Assembly: GCF_023168325.1 (NCBI RefSeq)
Contig: NZ_AP025688.1
Span: 3,348,001-3,412,000, forward strand
Length of the DNA stretch: 64,000 bases
Source: Tsukamurella sp. PLM1
GTDB taxonomy: Bacteria; Actinomycetota; Actinomycetes; Mycobacteriales; Mycobacteriaceae
Direction: 5' to 3'
This document shows, piece after piece, positions 8,762 through 17,472 of the stretch; positions within the stretch are counted from its first letter, which is position 1, and the number at the start of each line of letters is the position of its first letter. The translations under genes were made by a program, and so were the position numbers. The notes under the pieces were generated by a model, which worked only from the letters and a program-made list of their open reading frames with translations, had not been told where the DNA came from and searched no databases.

Positions 8762-9713
8762 ATGTCTGACCCCGCCGGCGTCCGGGAGGTGGCGGTCGCG
8801 GTCTGCGACGGCGTGACGCTGATCGACGTCGCGGGCCCGGTCCAGGCCCTCAGCGACGCGGCCGGCTACCGGGTCCGGATCGCCTCGCGCGACGGCGGCC
8901 CCGTGGTCACCGACGCGCACGTGCCGCTGGTCGCCGACTGCTCGTGGGCGGACGTCGAGTGCGCCCCGGTGGACACGCTCCTCGTGCCCGGTTACCCGCC
9001 GGGCGCGCTCACGCACGTCGACGGGGACTTCCTCGCCAGTGTCTCGCGGATCGCCGCCGGCGCCCGCCGGGTGGTCTCGGTCTGCACGGGCGCGTTCGTC
9101 CTCGCCGCTGCGGGGCTGCTCGACGGGCGGCGGGCCACGTCGCACTGGCAGGCCCTCCCTGCTGGCGACGAGGTTCCCCGCGGTCGCGTGGCAGCCCGAC
9201 GCCATCTACGTGTGCGACGGACCGGTGATCACCTCCGCCGGGGCGACGGCGGGAATCGACCTCGCGCTCGCTCTGATCGGCGAGGACCACGGCGAGGAGC
9301 GCGCACGTGCGGTCGCGCGGTACCTCGTGGTGTTCCTGCAACGCCCCGGTGGCCAGCAGCAGTACGGGCCGCCCGAGGCGATCCGGCCGGCGCACCCGCT
9401 GGTGCGGGCCGCCACGGAACGGATGGCCGCAGACCTCACCGCCGACCACAGCCCGCCGGCGCTGGCGGCCGCGCTGGCCATCAGCGAACGCCACCTCGCC
9501 CGTCTGTTCCGCCGCGAACTCGGCAGGACCCCGGGGCAGCACCTGGAACACCTGCGGGTGCGCGCGGCGCAGCAGTTGCTGGAGTCGAAGGAGTCGACGG
9601 TGCCCGGCGTGGCCCGGGCGGCCGGATTCGGCACGGCGGAGAGCATGCGGCGCGCGTTCCACCGCGTGCTCGGGATCTCGCCGTCGGCGTACCGTCACCG
9701 TTTCCGGTTGTAG
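8762..9713 (+). CDS. GlxA-type transcriptional regulator (DJ-1/PfpI + AraC HTH), one frame break
   Basis: Transcription factor of about 317 aa with an N-terminal DJ-1/PfpI (GATase1-like) domain, typical motif VSVCTGAFVLAAAGLLDGRRATSHW, and a C-terminal AraC/XylS helix-turn-helix pair (LAISERHLARLFRRELGRTPGQHL and VARAAGFGTAESMRRAFHRVLGISPSAYR). Regulators of this class often control amino-acid or nitrile catabolism. The frame changes near 9160 (GCCCTCCCTGCTGG); adding two bases restores HWQALPLLATRFPAV with family-like spacing. The ATG lies 16 nt after the IS110 transposase, so the native promoter has probably been lost or replaced. It is convergent with the DHFR-like gene. Confidence 0.82.
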
Positions 9714-9733
9714 CGCCGGTCACCGGGCGGCGT

Positions 9734-10315
9734 TCACCGGTGCAGGGTCGGCCGGTAGACGAGCTCCTGCGTGTGCCCGTCGAGCGTCGTGGACTCGAGG
9801 AGCTCGAGGTCGAAGTCGTCCGCGCCCTGCAGGATCGGGCTGGTGCCGGAACGGCCGGAGATCACCGGGAAGACGGTCACCTGAAGGCGATCGACGAGGC
9901 CGGCGGCGAGCAGGGTCCGGTTCAGCGACAGGCTTCCCTGGGAGCGGAGCGGAACGTCGGACTCCTCCTTGAGTCGCGTCACGATGTCGACGGCGTCCCC
10001 GCTCACGATGGTCGCGTCGGGCCACCCCAGGGTGTCCCGCAGCGTCGACGAGATCACGGTCGCGGGGGTGCGCAGTGTCCTCACGTTCCACTCGTCGAGA
10101 GCGTTGGGGTCGTCGCCGCCGGCGAGAACGGGAGCGGTCTCCCGGAAGGTGGTGGCTCCGAACACCATCCGTTGCGCACTGTCGAAGATCTGCGCGCGGT
10201 GCGCGAGGAGCTCCGGCCCCTGCTTCCCCCAGTAGCCGCCCCAGTCGCCCTCGGCGCCGTACGAGCCGAAGCCGTCGAGGGTGCTGAACACGTCCCAGGT
10301 GTACGTAGCGGTCAT
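9734..10315 (-). CDS. Dihydrofolate reductase/RibD C-terminal domain family protein, 193 aa
   Basis: Single-domain cytosolic protein of the RibD C-terminal/DHFR-like family, pyridine-nucleotide-dependent reductases of mostly unknown substrate. Visible are the N-terminal strand TATYTWDVFSTLDGFGSYG, the conserved MVFGATTFRETAPV segment, IVSGDAVDIVTRLKEE with SQGSLSLNRTLLAAGLVDRLQVTVFPVISG, and FDLELLESTTLDGHTQELVYRP. GGAAAGAAGAG precedes ATG 10315. It lies 29 nt downstream of a membrane-protein gene on the same strand and probably shares its transcript. Confidence 0.85.
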   Translation of the reverse strand: MTATYTWDVFSTLDGFGSYGAEGDWGGYWGKQGPELLAHRAQIFDSAQRMVFGATTFRETAPVLAGGDDPNALDEWNVRTLRTPATVISSTLRDTLGWPDATIVSGDAVDIVTRLKEESDVPLRSQGSLSLNRTLLAAGLVDRLQVTVFPVISGRSGTSPILQGADDFDLELLESTTLDGHTQELVYRPTLHR

Positions 10316-10344
10316 CTCTTCTTTCCTTCCGGTTCAGTGCTGGT

Positions 10345-10953
10345 CTACGACGGCAGGTACAGCGGCACCACGACGAGCGCCACCGCGATCAGGATGTCGA
10401 GCACCGCGCACCACTGCGCCCAGGAGCGGGCCACGACGCGGTCGCGGATCAGGTGCACGAGGTCCCAGATCCCGTGGCCGAACCAGCCGGCCGCGACGAC
10501 GTAGCGCGCGAGCTGCGGCTCGGCGAGCAGCCCCAGCACCGACAGTGCGCCGAAGGCCGCCAGCCCCACCAGCTGGAGGCGGGCGACCCCGTCGGCGAAC
10601 CGGCCGCGCACGTGACCGACGGCGGCGAACGCCAGCGCGACCCCGAGGACCACTACCACCGGTGGAACCAGGTCCTGCATCTCCAGGCCGACGAAGCAGA
10701 CGAGCAGGACGACGAGCACGGGCCACGTGAGACGCCTCCGGTCGAGCGCCACCATGATCACGTACATGGTGGGCAGCAGCGCCATCGCCGCCGCGAGGTT
10801 GCGGACGAGCTCGTCGGTGACCTCGGACGAGAACGTGTCCACCGACATGGCGACGGCCAGGCCGGCGGGCCAGCGGGAGGCCGCCAACGCCGCGATCCCC
10901 CGTTCTCCCGCCGTGTCCGGCGGTGTCACCGCGGGCGCGCTGCTCTCGTTCAT
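10345..10953 (-). CDS. Hypothetical multi-pass membrane protein, 202 aa
   Basis: Integral membrane protein with about six hydrophobic segments (AAMALLPTMYVIMVAL, PVLVVLLVCFVGLEM, VVVVLGVALAFAAVG, LVGLAAFGALSVLGLL, YVVAAGWFGHGIWDLV, VLDILIAVALVVVPLYL). The motif GWFGHGIWDLVHLIRDRVV contains His and Asp in a membrane context. I do not recognise the family. It is the first gene of a likely two-gene unit with the DHFR-like reductase downstream. Confidence 0.75.
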   Translation of the reverse strand: MNESSAPAVTPPDTAGERGIAALAASRWPAGLAVAMSVDTFSSEVTDELVRNLAAAMALLPTMYVIMVALDRRRLTWPVLVVLLVCFVGLEMQDLVPPVVVVLGVALAFAAVGHVRGRFADGVARLQLVGLAAFGALSVLGLLAEPQLARYVVAAGWFGHGIWDLVHLIRDRVVARSWAQWCAVLDILIAVALVVVPLYLPS

Positions 10954-11055
10954 GCCCCGATCGTGCGCGCCTGCGCCGGCGGCGTCACGAGCCGACGACG
11001 GTACCGGTCCGTCAGCGTGGAATGTCGGTCCGTGGCGGCGCGCCTGTGCCGTGCA

Positions 11056-11499
11056 TCAGCGGGCGAGGTGCTCCGCCCGCCGGACCAGGCCGTCGACGTT
11101 GCCGTCGAATCCGCGCCGGAGGTTCGCGCCGAGCGCGGCACCGACGACGGGGGACAGCGGACCGTCGAGCTGGAAGTGCGAGGTGTAGCGCGACCGGCCG
11201 TCCCCGAGGTCGACGATGCCCTGCTCGCGGATGCTGCGCAGCAGGCCCATCGGGGCCGGCTTCATCGCGTAGGAGAACCCGCGTCCCTCGTCGACCGCCA
11301 CGATGTACTCCTTCTGTGTCATCACCTTCGGCGGTCGTAGCGCCACCCGCATCACGATCGCGCCGCCGGGCCGCAGGTCGCAGGTCGCCGAGACGGCGAA
11401 CGGATTCCACTCGCCGTAGGAATCGAAGTCGGTGAGCGCCTGCCACACGAGGGCGGCGGGCGCGACGATCTCGCGGGCGTGGTCGATGACGAAGGCCAT
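11056..11499 (-). CDS. SRPBCC (START-like) domain protein, 147 aa
   Basis: Small ligand-binding protein of the SRPBCC/polyketide-cyclase-like fold, with a hydrophobic cavity for lipids or aromatic compounds. It begins MAFVIDHAREIVAPAALVWQALTDFDSYGEWNPFAVSA, the classic first strand and helix of the fold (the WNP motif). It then has SRYTSHFQLDGPLSPVVGAALGANLRRGFDGNVDGLVRRAEHL, the long C-terminal helix over the cavity. No partner gene is adjacent; the ligand is unknown. Confidence 0.85.
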   Translation of the reverse strand: MAFVIDHAREIVAPAALVWQALTDFDSYGEWNPFAVSATCDLRPGGAIVMRVALRPPKVMTQKEYIVAVDEGRGFSYAMKPAPMGLLRSIREQGIVDLGDGRSRYTSHFQLDGPLSPVVGAALGANLRRGFDGNVDGLVRRAEHLAR

Positions 11500-11627
11500 G
11501 CCACCAACCTAGAACACGTTCCATCGAAGTGGGAGCCGCATCACAACGAATCTGTTGGAGGAATAGCTTCGCGACCGTTACAGTTGCACCCTGCACGTTA
11601 TTACTTAGAGGCTTGAAGGAAGGTCCG

Positions 11628-13178
11628 ATGTCCGAGATCACGGCGGAAACCCCGCCCCACTCCCCCGCCCCCATGACCCACCGGGAGATTCTCGAGGTCA
11701 TGGCGGGGCTGCTGGCAGGCCTGTTCACCGCACTCCTGAGCACCACCGTCGTCTCGACGGCGCTCCCGCGGATCATCTCCGACCTGGGCGCCTCGACCAC
11801 GGCGTTCTCCTGGGTGATCACCACCGCACTGCTCGCCAACGCGGCGTCCACGCCCATCTGGGGCAAGCTCGCCGACCTGTTCAACAAGAAGATCCTGGTC
11901 CAGAGCGCACTCGTCATCTTCGTGGCCGGCTCGATCCTCGCCGGCGCGACACCGAACGTCGAGGTGCTGATGGTCGCGCGCGTGATCCAGGGCATCGGCA
12001 TGGGCGGCCTGACCGCGCTGGTCGTCGCCATCATCGGCAGCATCATCCCGCCCCGCGAGCGCGGGCGGTACTCCGGTTACATGGGCGCGGTCATGGCCGT
12101 ATCGATGGCCGGCGGCCCGATCCTGGGCGGCGTCATCACCGACCACATCGGGTGGCGCTGGTGCTTCTACGTCAGCGTGCCGCTGGCCGTGATCGCGCTG
12201 GTCGTCATCCAGCGCACCCTGCACCTCCCCACGAACCGCAAGGACGCGGTCACGATCGACTGGCTCGGCGCCACCCTGCTCACCGCCGGCGTGTCGGTAC
12301 TGCTCGTGTGGGTCTCGTTCGCCGGCAAGAACTACGGCTGGCTCTCGGTGTCGTCGGCGGTGTACCTGGCGGCCGGCCTCGCTCTGCTGGCCGCGACGGT
12401 GCTGGTGGAGAAGCGCGCGAAGGATCCGATCATCCCGCTCGACATCATCACCGAGCGCACCACCGGGCTGGCGATCATCGCCTCCATCGCCGTGGGCGTG
12501 GGGATGTTCGGCGCCATGTCGTTCCTCGGCCTGTACTTCCAGAATTCGCGCGGCTACAGCCCGACGATGGCCGGCATCCTCACCATCCCGATGGTCGTCG
12601 GCATGCTCCTCTCGTCCGTCGTCTCGGGCCAGCTCATCACCCGCTCGGGCAAGTGGAAGCGCTACGTCGTGGGCGGCGCGATCGTCCTGGCCATCGGGTT
12701 CGCACTGCTCAGCACGATCGATCACCTGACCCCGATCTGGCAGGTGCAGGTGTACATCGCGATCATGGGCTTCGGCGTCGGCGCGCTGATGCAGAACCTG
12801 GTGCTCGCCGTGCAGAACACCGTCAGCGTGCAGAACATCGGCGCCGCGTCGAGTTCGGTCGCCTTCTTCCGCACCTTCGGCGGCGCGATCGGCGTCTCCG
12901 CGCTGGGCGCCGTGCTCACCGCCCGCGTGACGGAGCTCGTGAAGTCGGGGCTCATCGAGCATCGGATCCGCATCCCCGACCCGCACAACCCGCTGGTCGC
13001 GGAGATCACCAATGCTGCATTCGGCGATGCGACGGGGCGGATCTTCCTGGTCTCGACGGCGTGCGCGATCGTCACCCTGCTCGCCGTCGCGCTGCTGCCG
13101 AACAAGCCGCTGCGCACCACGATCGACATCGAGGACCCCGGGGAGGACGCCCCGCTGGATCTCACCAAGAACAACTAG
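11628..13178 (+). CDS. MFS drug:proton antiporter, DHA2 (14-helix) family, 516 aa
   Basis: Multidrug efflux transporter of the EmrB/QacA (DHA2) type in the cytoplasmic membrane. Visible are the first helix LLAGLFTALLSTTVVSTALPRII, the DHA motif WVITTALLANAASTPIWGKLADLFNKK, the loop signature RVIQGIGMGGLTALVVAI with PPRERGRYSGYMGAV, motif C in VSMAGGPILGGVITDHIGWRWCFYV, and hydrophobic segments enough for 14 helices. The start at 11628 has GAAGGAAGG 5 nt upstream; about 100 nt of open frame before it is non-coding. No TetR or MarR regulator is adjacent. It is related to LfrA-like exporters; the drug profile is not predictable. Confidence 0.9.
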   Translation: MSEITAETPPHSPAPMTHREILEVMAGLLAGLFTALLSTTVVSTALPRIISDLGASTTAFSWVITTALLANAASTPIWGKLADLFNKKILVQSALVIFVAGSILAGATPNVEVLMVARVIQGIGMGGLTALVVAIIGSIIPPRERGRYSGYMGAVMAVSMAGGPILGGVITDHIGWRWCFYVSVPLAVIALVVIQRTLHLPTNRKDAVTIDWLGATLLTAGVSVLLVWVSFAGKNYGWLSVSSAVYLAAGLALLAATVLVEKRAKDPIIPLDIITERTTGLAIIASIAVGVGMFGAMSFLGLYFQNSRGYSPTMAGILTIPMVVGMLLSSVVSGQLITRSGKWKRYVVGGAIVLAIGFALLSTIDHLTPIWQVQVYIAIMGFGVGALMQNLVLAVQNTVSVQNIGAASSSVAFFRTFGGAIGVSALGAVLTARVTELVKSGLIEHRIRIPDPHNPLVAEITNAAFGDATGRIFLVSTACAIVTLLAVALLPNKPLRTTIDIEDPGEDAPLDLTKNN

Positions 13179-13201
13179 GGTGTTACTGAAGTTTCCACTG
13201 T

Positions 13202-13255
13202 GACGAAGGAGGCGGCATAATCGCAAGCATGACGCGTACGACCGCCTCCTTCGTC
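13202..13255 (+). promoter_or_regulatory. 14-bp stem enclosing the Shine-Dalgarno and start codon of the META lipoprotein gene
   Basis: GACGAAGGAGGCGG (13202-13215) is perfectly complementary to CCGCCTCCTTCGTC (13242-13255). The left arm contains the AAGGAGG ribosome-binding site; the 26-nt loop contains the ATG at 13229; the right arm is made of codons 5-9 of the gene. Folded mRNA would hide the ribosome-binding site. The spacing from AAGGAGG to ATG is 16 nt, unusually long. Confidence 0.65.
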
Positions 13256-13765
13256 CTCCCCCTCGTCACGGGTGCCGCGCTGCTCACCGCCGGGTGCGCC
13301 GGCTACGCCGGGGCCGACCCCGCGAACCCCTCCACGCCCGCCGGTTCGTCCGCCGCGGCGCAGCCCGGCAAGCCGGCGCTCGTGGGCGCGCAGTGGCGCC
13401 TCAAGACCGACCCGAGCGCGTGGTTCCGCGTGCTGGGCTCGAACATCTCGGGCAACGACTCCTGCAACACCCTCACCGGCACGGCCACCTCGCTGGCCAG
13501 CGCCGATCGGGTCGATTTCGGCGCCGGCCTGGCCTCGACGATGCGCTACTGCCCCGACCCGAAGGGCACGCAGACCGCGATCAGCGAGGCCCTCAAGGGC
13601 GAGCGGCTCTGGTCCCGCAACGGCACCGAGCTCGTGCTCACCGACCCGGACAACAACCGGTCGTGGACCTTCGTCCTGACCCCCGCCGGAGCCTCCTCGT
13701 CCGCGAGCGCGGCACCGTCGACGAGCACGGCACCGTCGGCCCCGTCCCAGGCCGTCCGCCGCTAG
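13229..13765 (+). CDS. META-domain (HslJ-like) lipoprotein, 178 aa
   Basis: Exported lipoprotein with signal peptide and lipobox LLTAGC (lipidated Cys near residue 23), a short Ser/Pro/Ala linker and a META/HslJ-like domain. The domain shows LVGAQWRL, GNDSCNTLTGTATSL, FGAGLASTMRYCPDP and ELVLTDPDNNRSWTFVLTPA, ending in a Ser/Ala-rich tail. HslJ-type domains in other bacteria are associated with drug or heat-stress tolerance. The gene follows the drug exporter by 50 nt, and translation may be gated by the stem around its start. Its TAG stop overlaps the opposite-strand response regulator stop in CTAG. Confidence 0.82.
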   Translation: MTRTTASFVLPLVTGAALLTAGCAGYAGADPANPSTPAGSSAAAQPGKPALVGAQWRLKTDPSAWFRVLGSNISGNDSCNTLTGTATSLASADRVDFGAGLASTMRYCPDPKGTQTAISEALKGERLWSRNGTELVLTDPDNNRSWTFVLTPAGASSSASAAPSTSTAPSAPSQAVRR

Positions 13766-14406
13766 TCCATCTCCCCGGCGGCCCACACGGCGGCGGCCAC
13801 CTCGACGCGGTTGCGCGCCCCCAACCGGCGCGTGACCGCGCCCAGGTGCGTCTTGACGGTGCCGAGGCTGATCACGAGTTCGTCGGCGATCTCCGCGTTG
13901 GTGCGGCCCCGCGCGACGCAGCGGGCGACTTCGCGCTCGCGCGCCGTCAACTCGCCGAGCGCCGCCGCGGCTTCCGCGTCCCGCGCCCCGGCGGCCCGGT
14001 TGCGGGCCAGCAGGTCGACGGTGAGCTCGGGGCTGATCAGGGCGTCGCCGCTCGCGGCGGCCCGGACCGCGGCCAGCAGGAGCTCGGGGCCCGCGTCCTT
14101 GAGCAGGAATCCCGAGGCGCCGGCGGCCAGCGCGGCATCCACGTAGTCGGGCTCGCCGAACGTCGTCACCATCACCGCCCGCGTCCCCGCCTCGGTCACC
14201 CGACGGCACACCTCGATACCGTCGATGCGCGGCATGCGGATGTCCAGCAGGGCCACGTCGGGCCGGGTCTCCGCGATCACCGCAACGGCCTCCACGCCGT
14301 CCGCGGCACGGCCGACCACCTCGACGTCGGCGGCGGCCCCCAGGATCATCGCGAAGCCGATCCGCACCATCTCCTGATCGTCCGCCAGCACCACGCGGAT
14401 CGTCAT
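13762..14406 (-). CDS. Two-component response regulator, NarL/FixJ family, 214 aa
   Basis: DNA-binding response regulator. The receiver domain (residues 1-120) has the acidic pair in VLADDQEMVR and the phosphoacceptor Asp in PDVALLDIRMP. The C-terminal LuxR-type HTH is LTAREREVARCVARGRTNAEIADELVISLGTVKTHLGAVTRRLGARNRVE. The start ATG 14406 is chosen because MTIRVVLADDQ is the standard N terminus; the open frame upstream belongs to the kinase. It is translated directly after the sensor kinase, whose stop lies 1 nt before this ATG. Confidence 0.92.
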   Translation of the reverse strand: MTIRVVLADDQEMVRIGFAMILGAAADVEVVGRAADGVEAVAVIAETRPDVALLDIRMPRIDGIEVCRRVTEAGTRAVMVTTFGEPDYVDAALAAGASGFLLKDAGPELLLAAVRAAASGDALISPELTVDLLARNRAAGARDAEAAAALGELTAREREVARCVARGRTNAEIADELVISLGTVKTHLGAVTRRLGARNRVEVAAAVWAAGEMD

Positions 14407-14407
14407 C

Positions 14408-15530
14408 TCACGCCACCTCCAGGGGCAGCCGCGCCGGAGGCGCCAGCCGGGTCCGTCGGGGCCGGCGGTCACGGTCCCGCCGACGGTGCCGACCCGCTCC
14501 GTCAGGCCGATCAGGCCCGTGCCACCGCCCGGACCGGGCCGGGAGGCGCACCGGCGACGGCGCCGTCGTCGGTCACGTCGACGTCGAGCGCACCGTCGGA
14601 CCGCCCGACGGTGACCTGCACGGGCGAGCCGGGCGCGTGGCGGCGGGCGTTGGTGATGCCCTCGGCGATGATGCGATGCGCCACGAGCCGGACCAGGTCC
14701 GGGACGTCATCGGCGTCGGCCTCGGGCGCGACGGCGACCGCGACGCCGTCGTCGGCAAGTCCCGCGAGCGTCGCGCCCAGTCCCGAGGCCCCGGAGGCCG
14801 ACGGCGCTCGCGCGGGCGCCGCGGCCGACGCATCGCGCAGGGTGTCGACCATCGCCCGGATGTCGGTGAGCGCGCGGGCGCCGCTGCGCTCGATGCGCGC
14901 CAGGACGCCGTGCGGGTCGGCGCCCGCGGCGATCCCCGCCTGGGCGAGGACGACGATGCCGGTGACCTCGTGGGCGATGACGTCGTGCAGTTCCCGCGCC
15001 ATCGCCGTTCGCTCCGCCATGGCGACCTCCGTTCTGGCCTGGACCAGCCGCCGTTCGGCCGTCCGATGCCGGTGCCCGAACATGATGGAGACGTTCACCG
15101 CACCCGCGACGAGGGCGCAGACGATCCACAGCGTCGCGTCTAGCCGGGCGAGCGGGACCAACGGCAGCACCGCGATGCCGCCCGCGACCACTTCCATCGC
15201 GCCGTCGAGCACCGTGTCGGCGTAGGACGCGACGATGCCCGCGATGATCACGAACACCCAGCACACGCCGGCCGGCCAGACGGGCGACTCGGGCACGAAC
15301 GACCCCAGGGCGCAGGCGACGACGGCGAGCACGCAGCCCGCCCAGGCCCACGGCGTCACTCCGCCGCGCAGCACCACCATCAGCGTGATCACGGCCCCCG
15401 CCGTACCCACGGCGTTCACCACGATGCCGAGCAGTGACGGTTCCGCGGAGATCGATAGCAACGTGCCCAAGCACCACCCGGCCACCAGGAGCACCACGAT
15501 GGTGATCCGGTTCGCGCGCGTCATGATCAT
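14408..15530 (-). CDS. Two-component sensor histidine kinase, HisKA_3 type, two frame breaks
   Basis: Membrane sensor kinase of the NarX/DesK-like HPK7 group, about 374 aa. The N-terminal half has several membrane segments ([51 protein letters not shown] and others). The dimerisation/phosphoacceptor helix is [16 protein letters not shown]. The ATPase domain shows [10 protein letters not shown] (N box). The frame breaks near 14525, where one added G gives the G box [14 protein letters not shown], and again near 14435, giving the tail LPLEVA before TGA at 14408. Start 15530 (MIMTRANR) has GGGAG upstream; an earlier alternative start at 15575 is possible. The signal is unknown. Confidence 0.85.
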
Positions 15531-15645
15531 GTTGCTATCGACTCCCGCCGTCGACGTCTCCCACAGGTCAGTCAACAGGCTCGACAGTGCCCCGCCCTCC
15601 CCGTTCGTCCGGATGCTCGCGCCACGGGTCGGCCGTTCGGCCGAT

Positions 15646-17445
15646 CTATCGGTGTACCGCGGGCGTGTCCTTGCCCGGCACCGGAACGGGCTCGAGGATC
15701 TCGCGCCGCGCCTCGGGCGCGGCTGCGCGCAGGGCGTCGGCGGTCTCGTCGTCGGGCATGTTCTGCGACTCGATCTCGGCCGCGACGCGGGCGCCGTAGT
15801 TCTCGAGCTCGCGTGCCACGTCGGCGGCGGACCAGCCGAGCACGGGCGCGATCAGCTCGGCGACCTCGGCGGCCGCCTCCAGCCCGCGGTCGGGGTACTC
15901 GATGGAGATCCGGGTGCGCCGCGCGAGTACGTCCTCGAGGTGCAGCGCCCCCTCCGCCCGCGCGGCGTACAGGGCCTCGACGCGCAGGTACTGCGGGGCG
16001 CCGGCGAGCGGTTCGAGCAGCCCGCGGTCACCCTCGGCGAGCGCGAGCACGTCCCCGATGAGCGAGCCGTACCTGTCGAGCAGGTGGGTGACGCGATGCG
16101 GATGCACATCGTGCTCCGCGGCGATGGACGTGGTCTGGTTGGTGAGTGCGTAATAACCGTCCGCCCCCAGCAGCGGCACCTTCTCGGTGCACGAGGCGGG
16201 GATCTTGTGGGGCAGGTACGCCTCGGCGGCGTCGACGGCGTCCGACGCCATCACGCGGTAGGTGGTGTACTTGCCGCCCGCGATGGTCACCAGACCGGGC
16301 GCGATCGCGGCGACTGCGTGCTCGCGCGAGAGCTTGCTCGTCTCGTCGGACTCACCCGCGAGCAGGGGCCGCAGGCCCGCGTACACGCCGGTGATGTCGT
16401 CCTGCGTCAGCTCGGTGATCAGCACCTTGTTGACGTGATCGAGGATGTAGTCGATGTCGGTCGCGGTCGCGGCCGGGTGGGCGAGGTCGAGGTTCCAATC
16501 CGTGTCGGTGGTGCCGATGATCCAGTGAATGCCCCACGGGATCACGAACAGCACGCTCTTCTCGGTACGCAGGATCAGCGCGACATCGCTGACGATGCGG
16601 TCGCGCGGCACCAGGATGTGCACCCCCTTGCTCGCGCGCACGCGGAAGCGGCCCTTCTGGTGCGAGAGCGCCTGCAGTTCGTCGGTCCACACGCCGGTCG
16701 CGTTGATCACCACGGTCGAGCGGACCTCGGTGGTCTCGCCGGTCTCGCTGTCCCGCACGATGACCCCCGACACGCGGTCGGCCTCGCGGAGGAAGTCCAC
16801 GACCTGCGTCGAGGTGCGCACCACTGCGCCGTAGTGCGCGGCGGTCCGGGCGACGGTCATGGTGTGCCGGGCGTCGTCGACGACGGTGTCGTAATACCGG
16901 ATGCCACCGACCAGCGCGCCGCGCTTGAGCCCCGGCGCGAGCCGCAGGGCGCCCGCGCGCGTCAGGTGCTTCTGCGCCGGGACCGACTTGGCGCCGCCCA
17001 TGGTGTCGTAGAGGAACATCCCGGCCGCCATGTACGGCCGCTCGACGACGCGCTTGGTGAGCGGCGCCAGGAACGGCAGCGGCTTCACCAGGTGCGGCGC
17101 CAGCGTCGAGAGGGAGAGCTCGCGCTCGTGCAGGGCCTCGCGGACCAGGCCGAACTCGAGTTGCTCGAGGTAGCGCAGGCCGCCGTGGAACATCTTCGAG
17201 CTCCGCGAGCTGGTGCCCGACGCGAAGTCGCGCGCCTCCACCAACGCCACTTTCAGGCCCCGGGTCGCCGCATCGAGCGCCGAACCGACGCCGACGATGC
17301 CGCCGCCGATCACGACGACGTCGAACTCCTCGGCGCCGAGCCGGCCCCAGGCCTGCGCGCGGTAATCGGGCGACAGCAGCGACGCGGTCGTCACCGTCGC
17401 GGACGCGCCCGCGGCCGTGGCGGTTTCAGGGTTAGCAGCGTTCAT
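15646..17445 (-). CDS. glpD: Glycerol-3-phosphate dehydrogenase (FAD), 599 aa
   Basis: Membrane-associated flavoenzyme oxidising sn-glycerol 3-phosphate to dihydroxyacetone phosphate and passing electrons to quinones. The FAD-binding motif is [24 protein letters not shown], followed by the FAD-DH signature [32 protein letters not shown]. Further family markers are GVRPLLAG-like [11 protein letters not shown] and the C-terminal DUF-type helical domain. The genomic position before lpdA corresponds to mycobacterial glpD2. ATG 17445 lies only 27 nt from the divergent glpK start. A later GTG near 17394 ([14 protein letters not shown]) would leave more room for promoters, so the exact start is uncertain. 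Confidence 0.93.
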   Translation of the reverse strand: MNAANPETATAAGASATVTTASLLSPDYRAQAWGRLGAEEFDVVVIGGGIVGVGSALDAATRGLKVALVEARDFASGTSSRSSKMFHGGLRYLEQLEFGLVREALHERELSLSTLAPHLVKPLPFLAPLTKRVVERPYMAAGMFLYDTMGGAKSVPAQKHLTRAGALRLAPGLKRGALVGGIRYYDTVVDDARHTMTVARTAAHYGAVVRTSTQVVDFLREADRVSGVIVRDSETGETTEVRSTVVINATGVWTDELQALSHQKGRFRVRASKGVHILVPRDRIVSDVALILRTEKSVLFVIPWGIHWIIGTTDTDWNLDLAHPAATATDIDYILDHVNKVLITELTQDDITGVYAGLRPLLAGESDETSKLSREHAVAAIAPGLVTIAGGKYTTYRVMASDAVDAAEAYLPHKIPASCTEKVPLLGADGYYALTNQTTSIAAEHDVHPHRVTHLLDRYGSLIGDVLALAEGDRGLLEPLAGAPQYLRVEALYAARAEGALHLEDVLARRTRISIEYPDRGLEAAAEVAELIAPVLGWSAADVARELENYGARVAAEIESQNMPDDETADALRAAAPEARREILEPVPVPGKDTPAVHR

Positions 17446-17472
17446 CAGCGATCACCATGTCAGTATTCGGGC

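Noticed and set aside
11507..11516. LexA/SOS-box-like GAACACGTTC before the SRPBCC gene
   Set aside because: Only 2 bp separate the half-sites; the mycobacterial SOS box needs GAAC-N4-GTTC.
11601..13226. 541-codon frame antisense to the DHA2 transporter
   Set aside because: Low-complexity Asp/Arg/His composition and no recognisable domain; mirror of the transporter codons.
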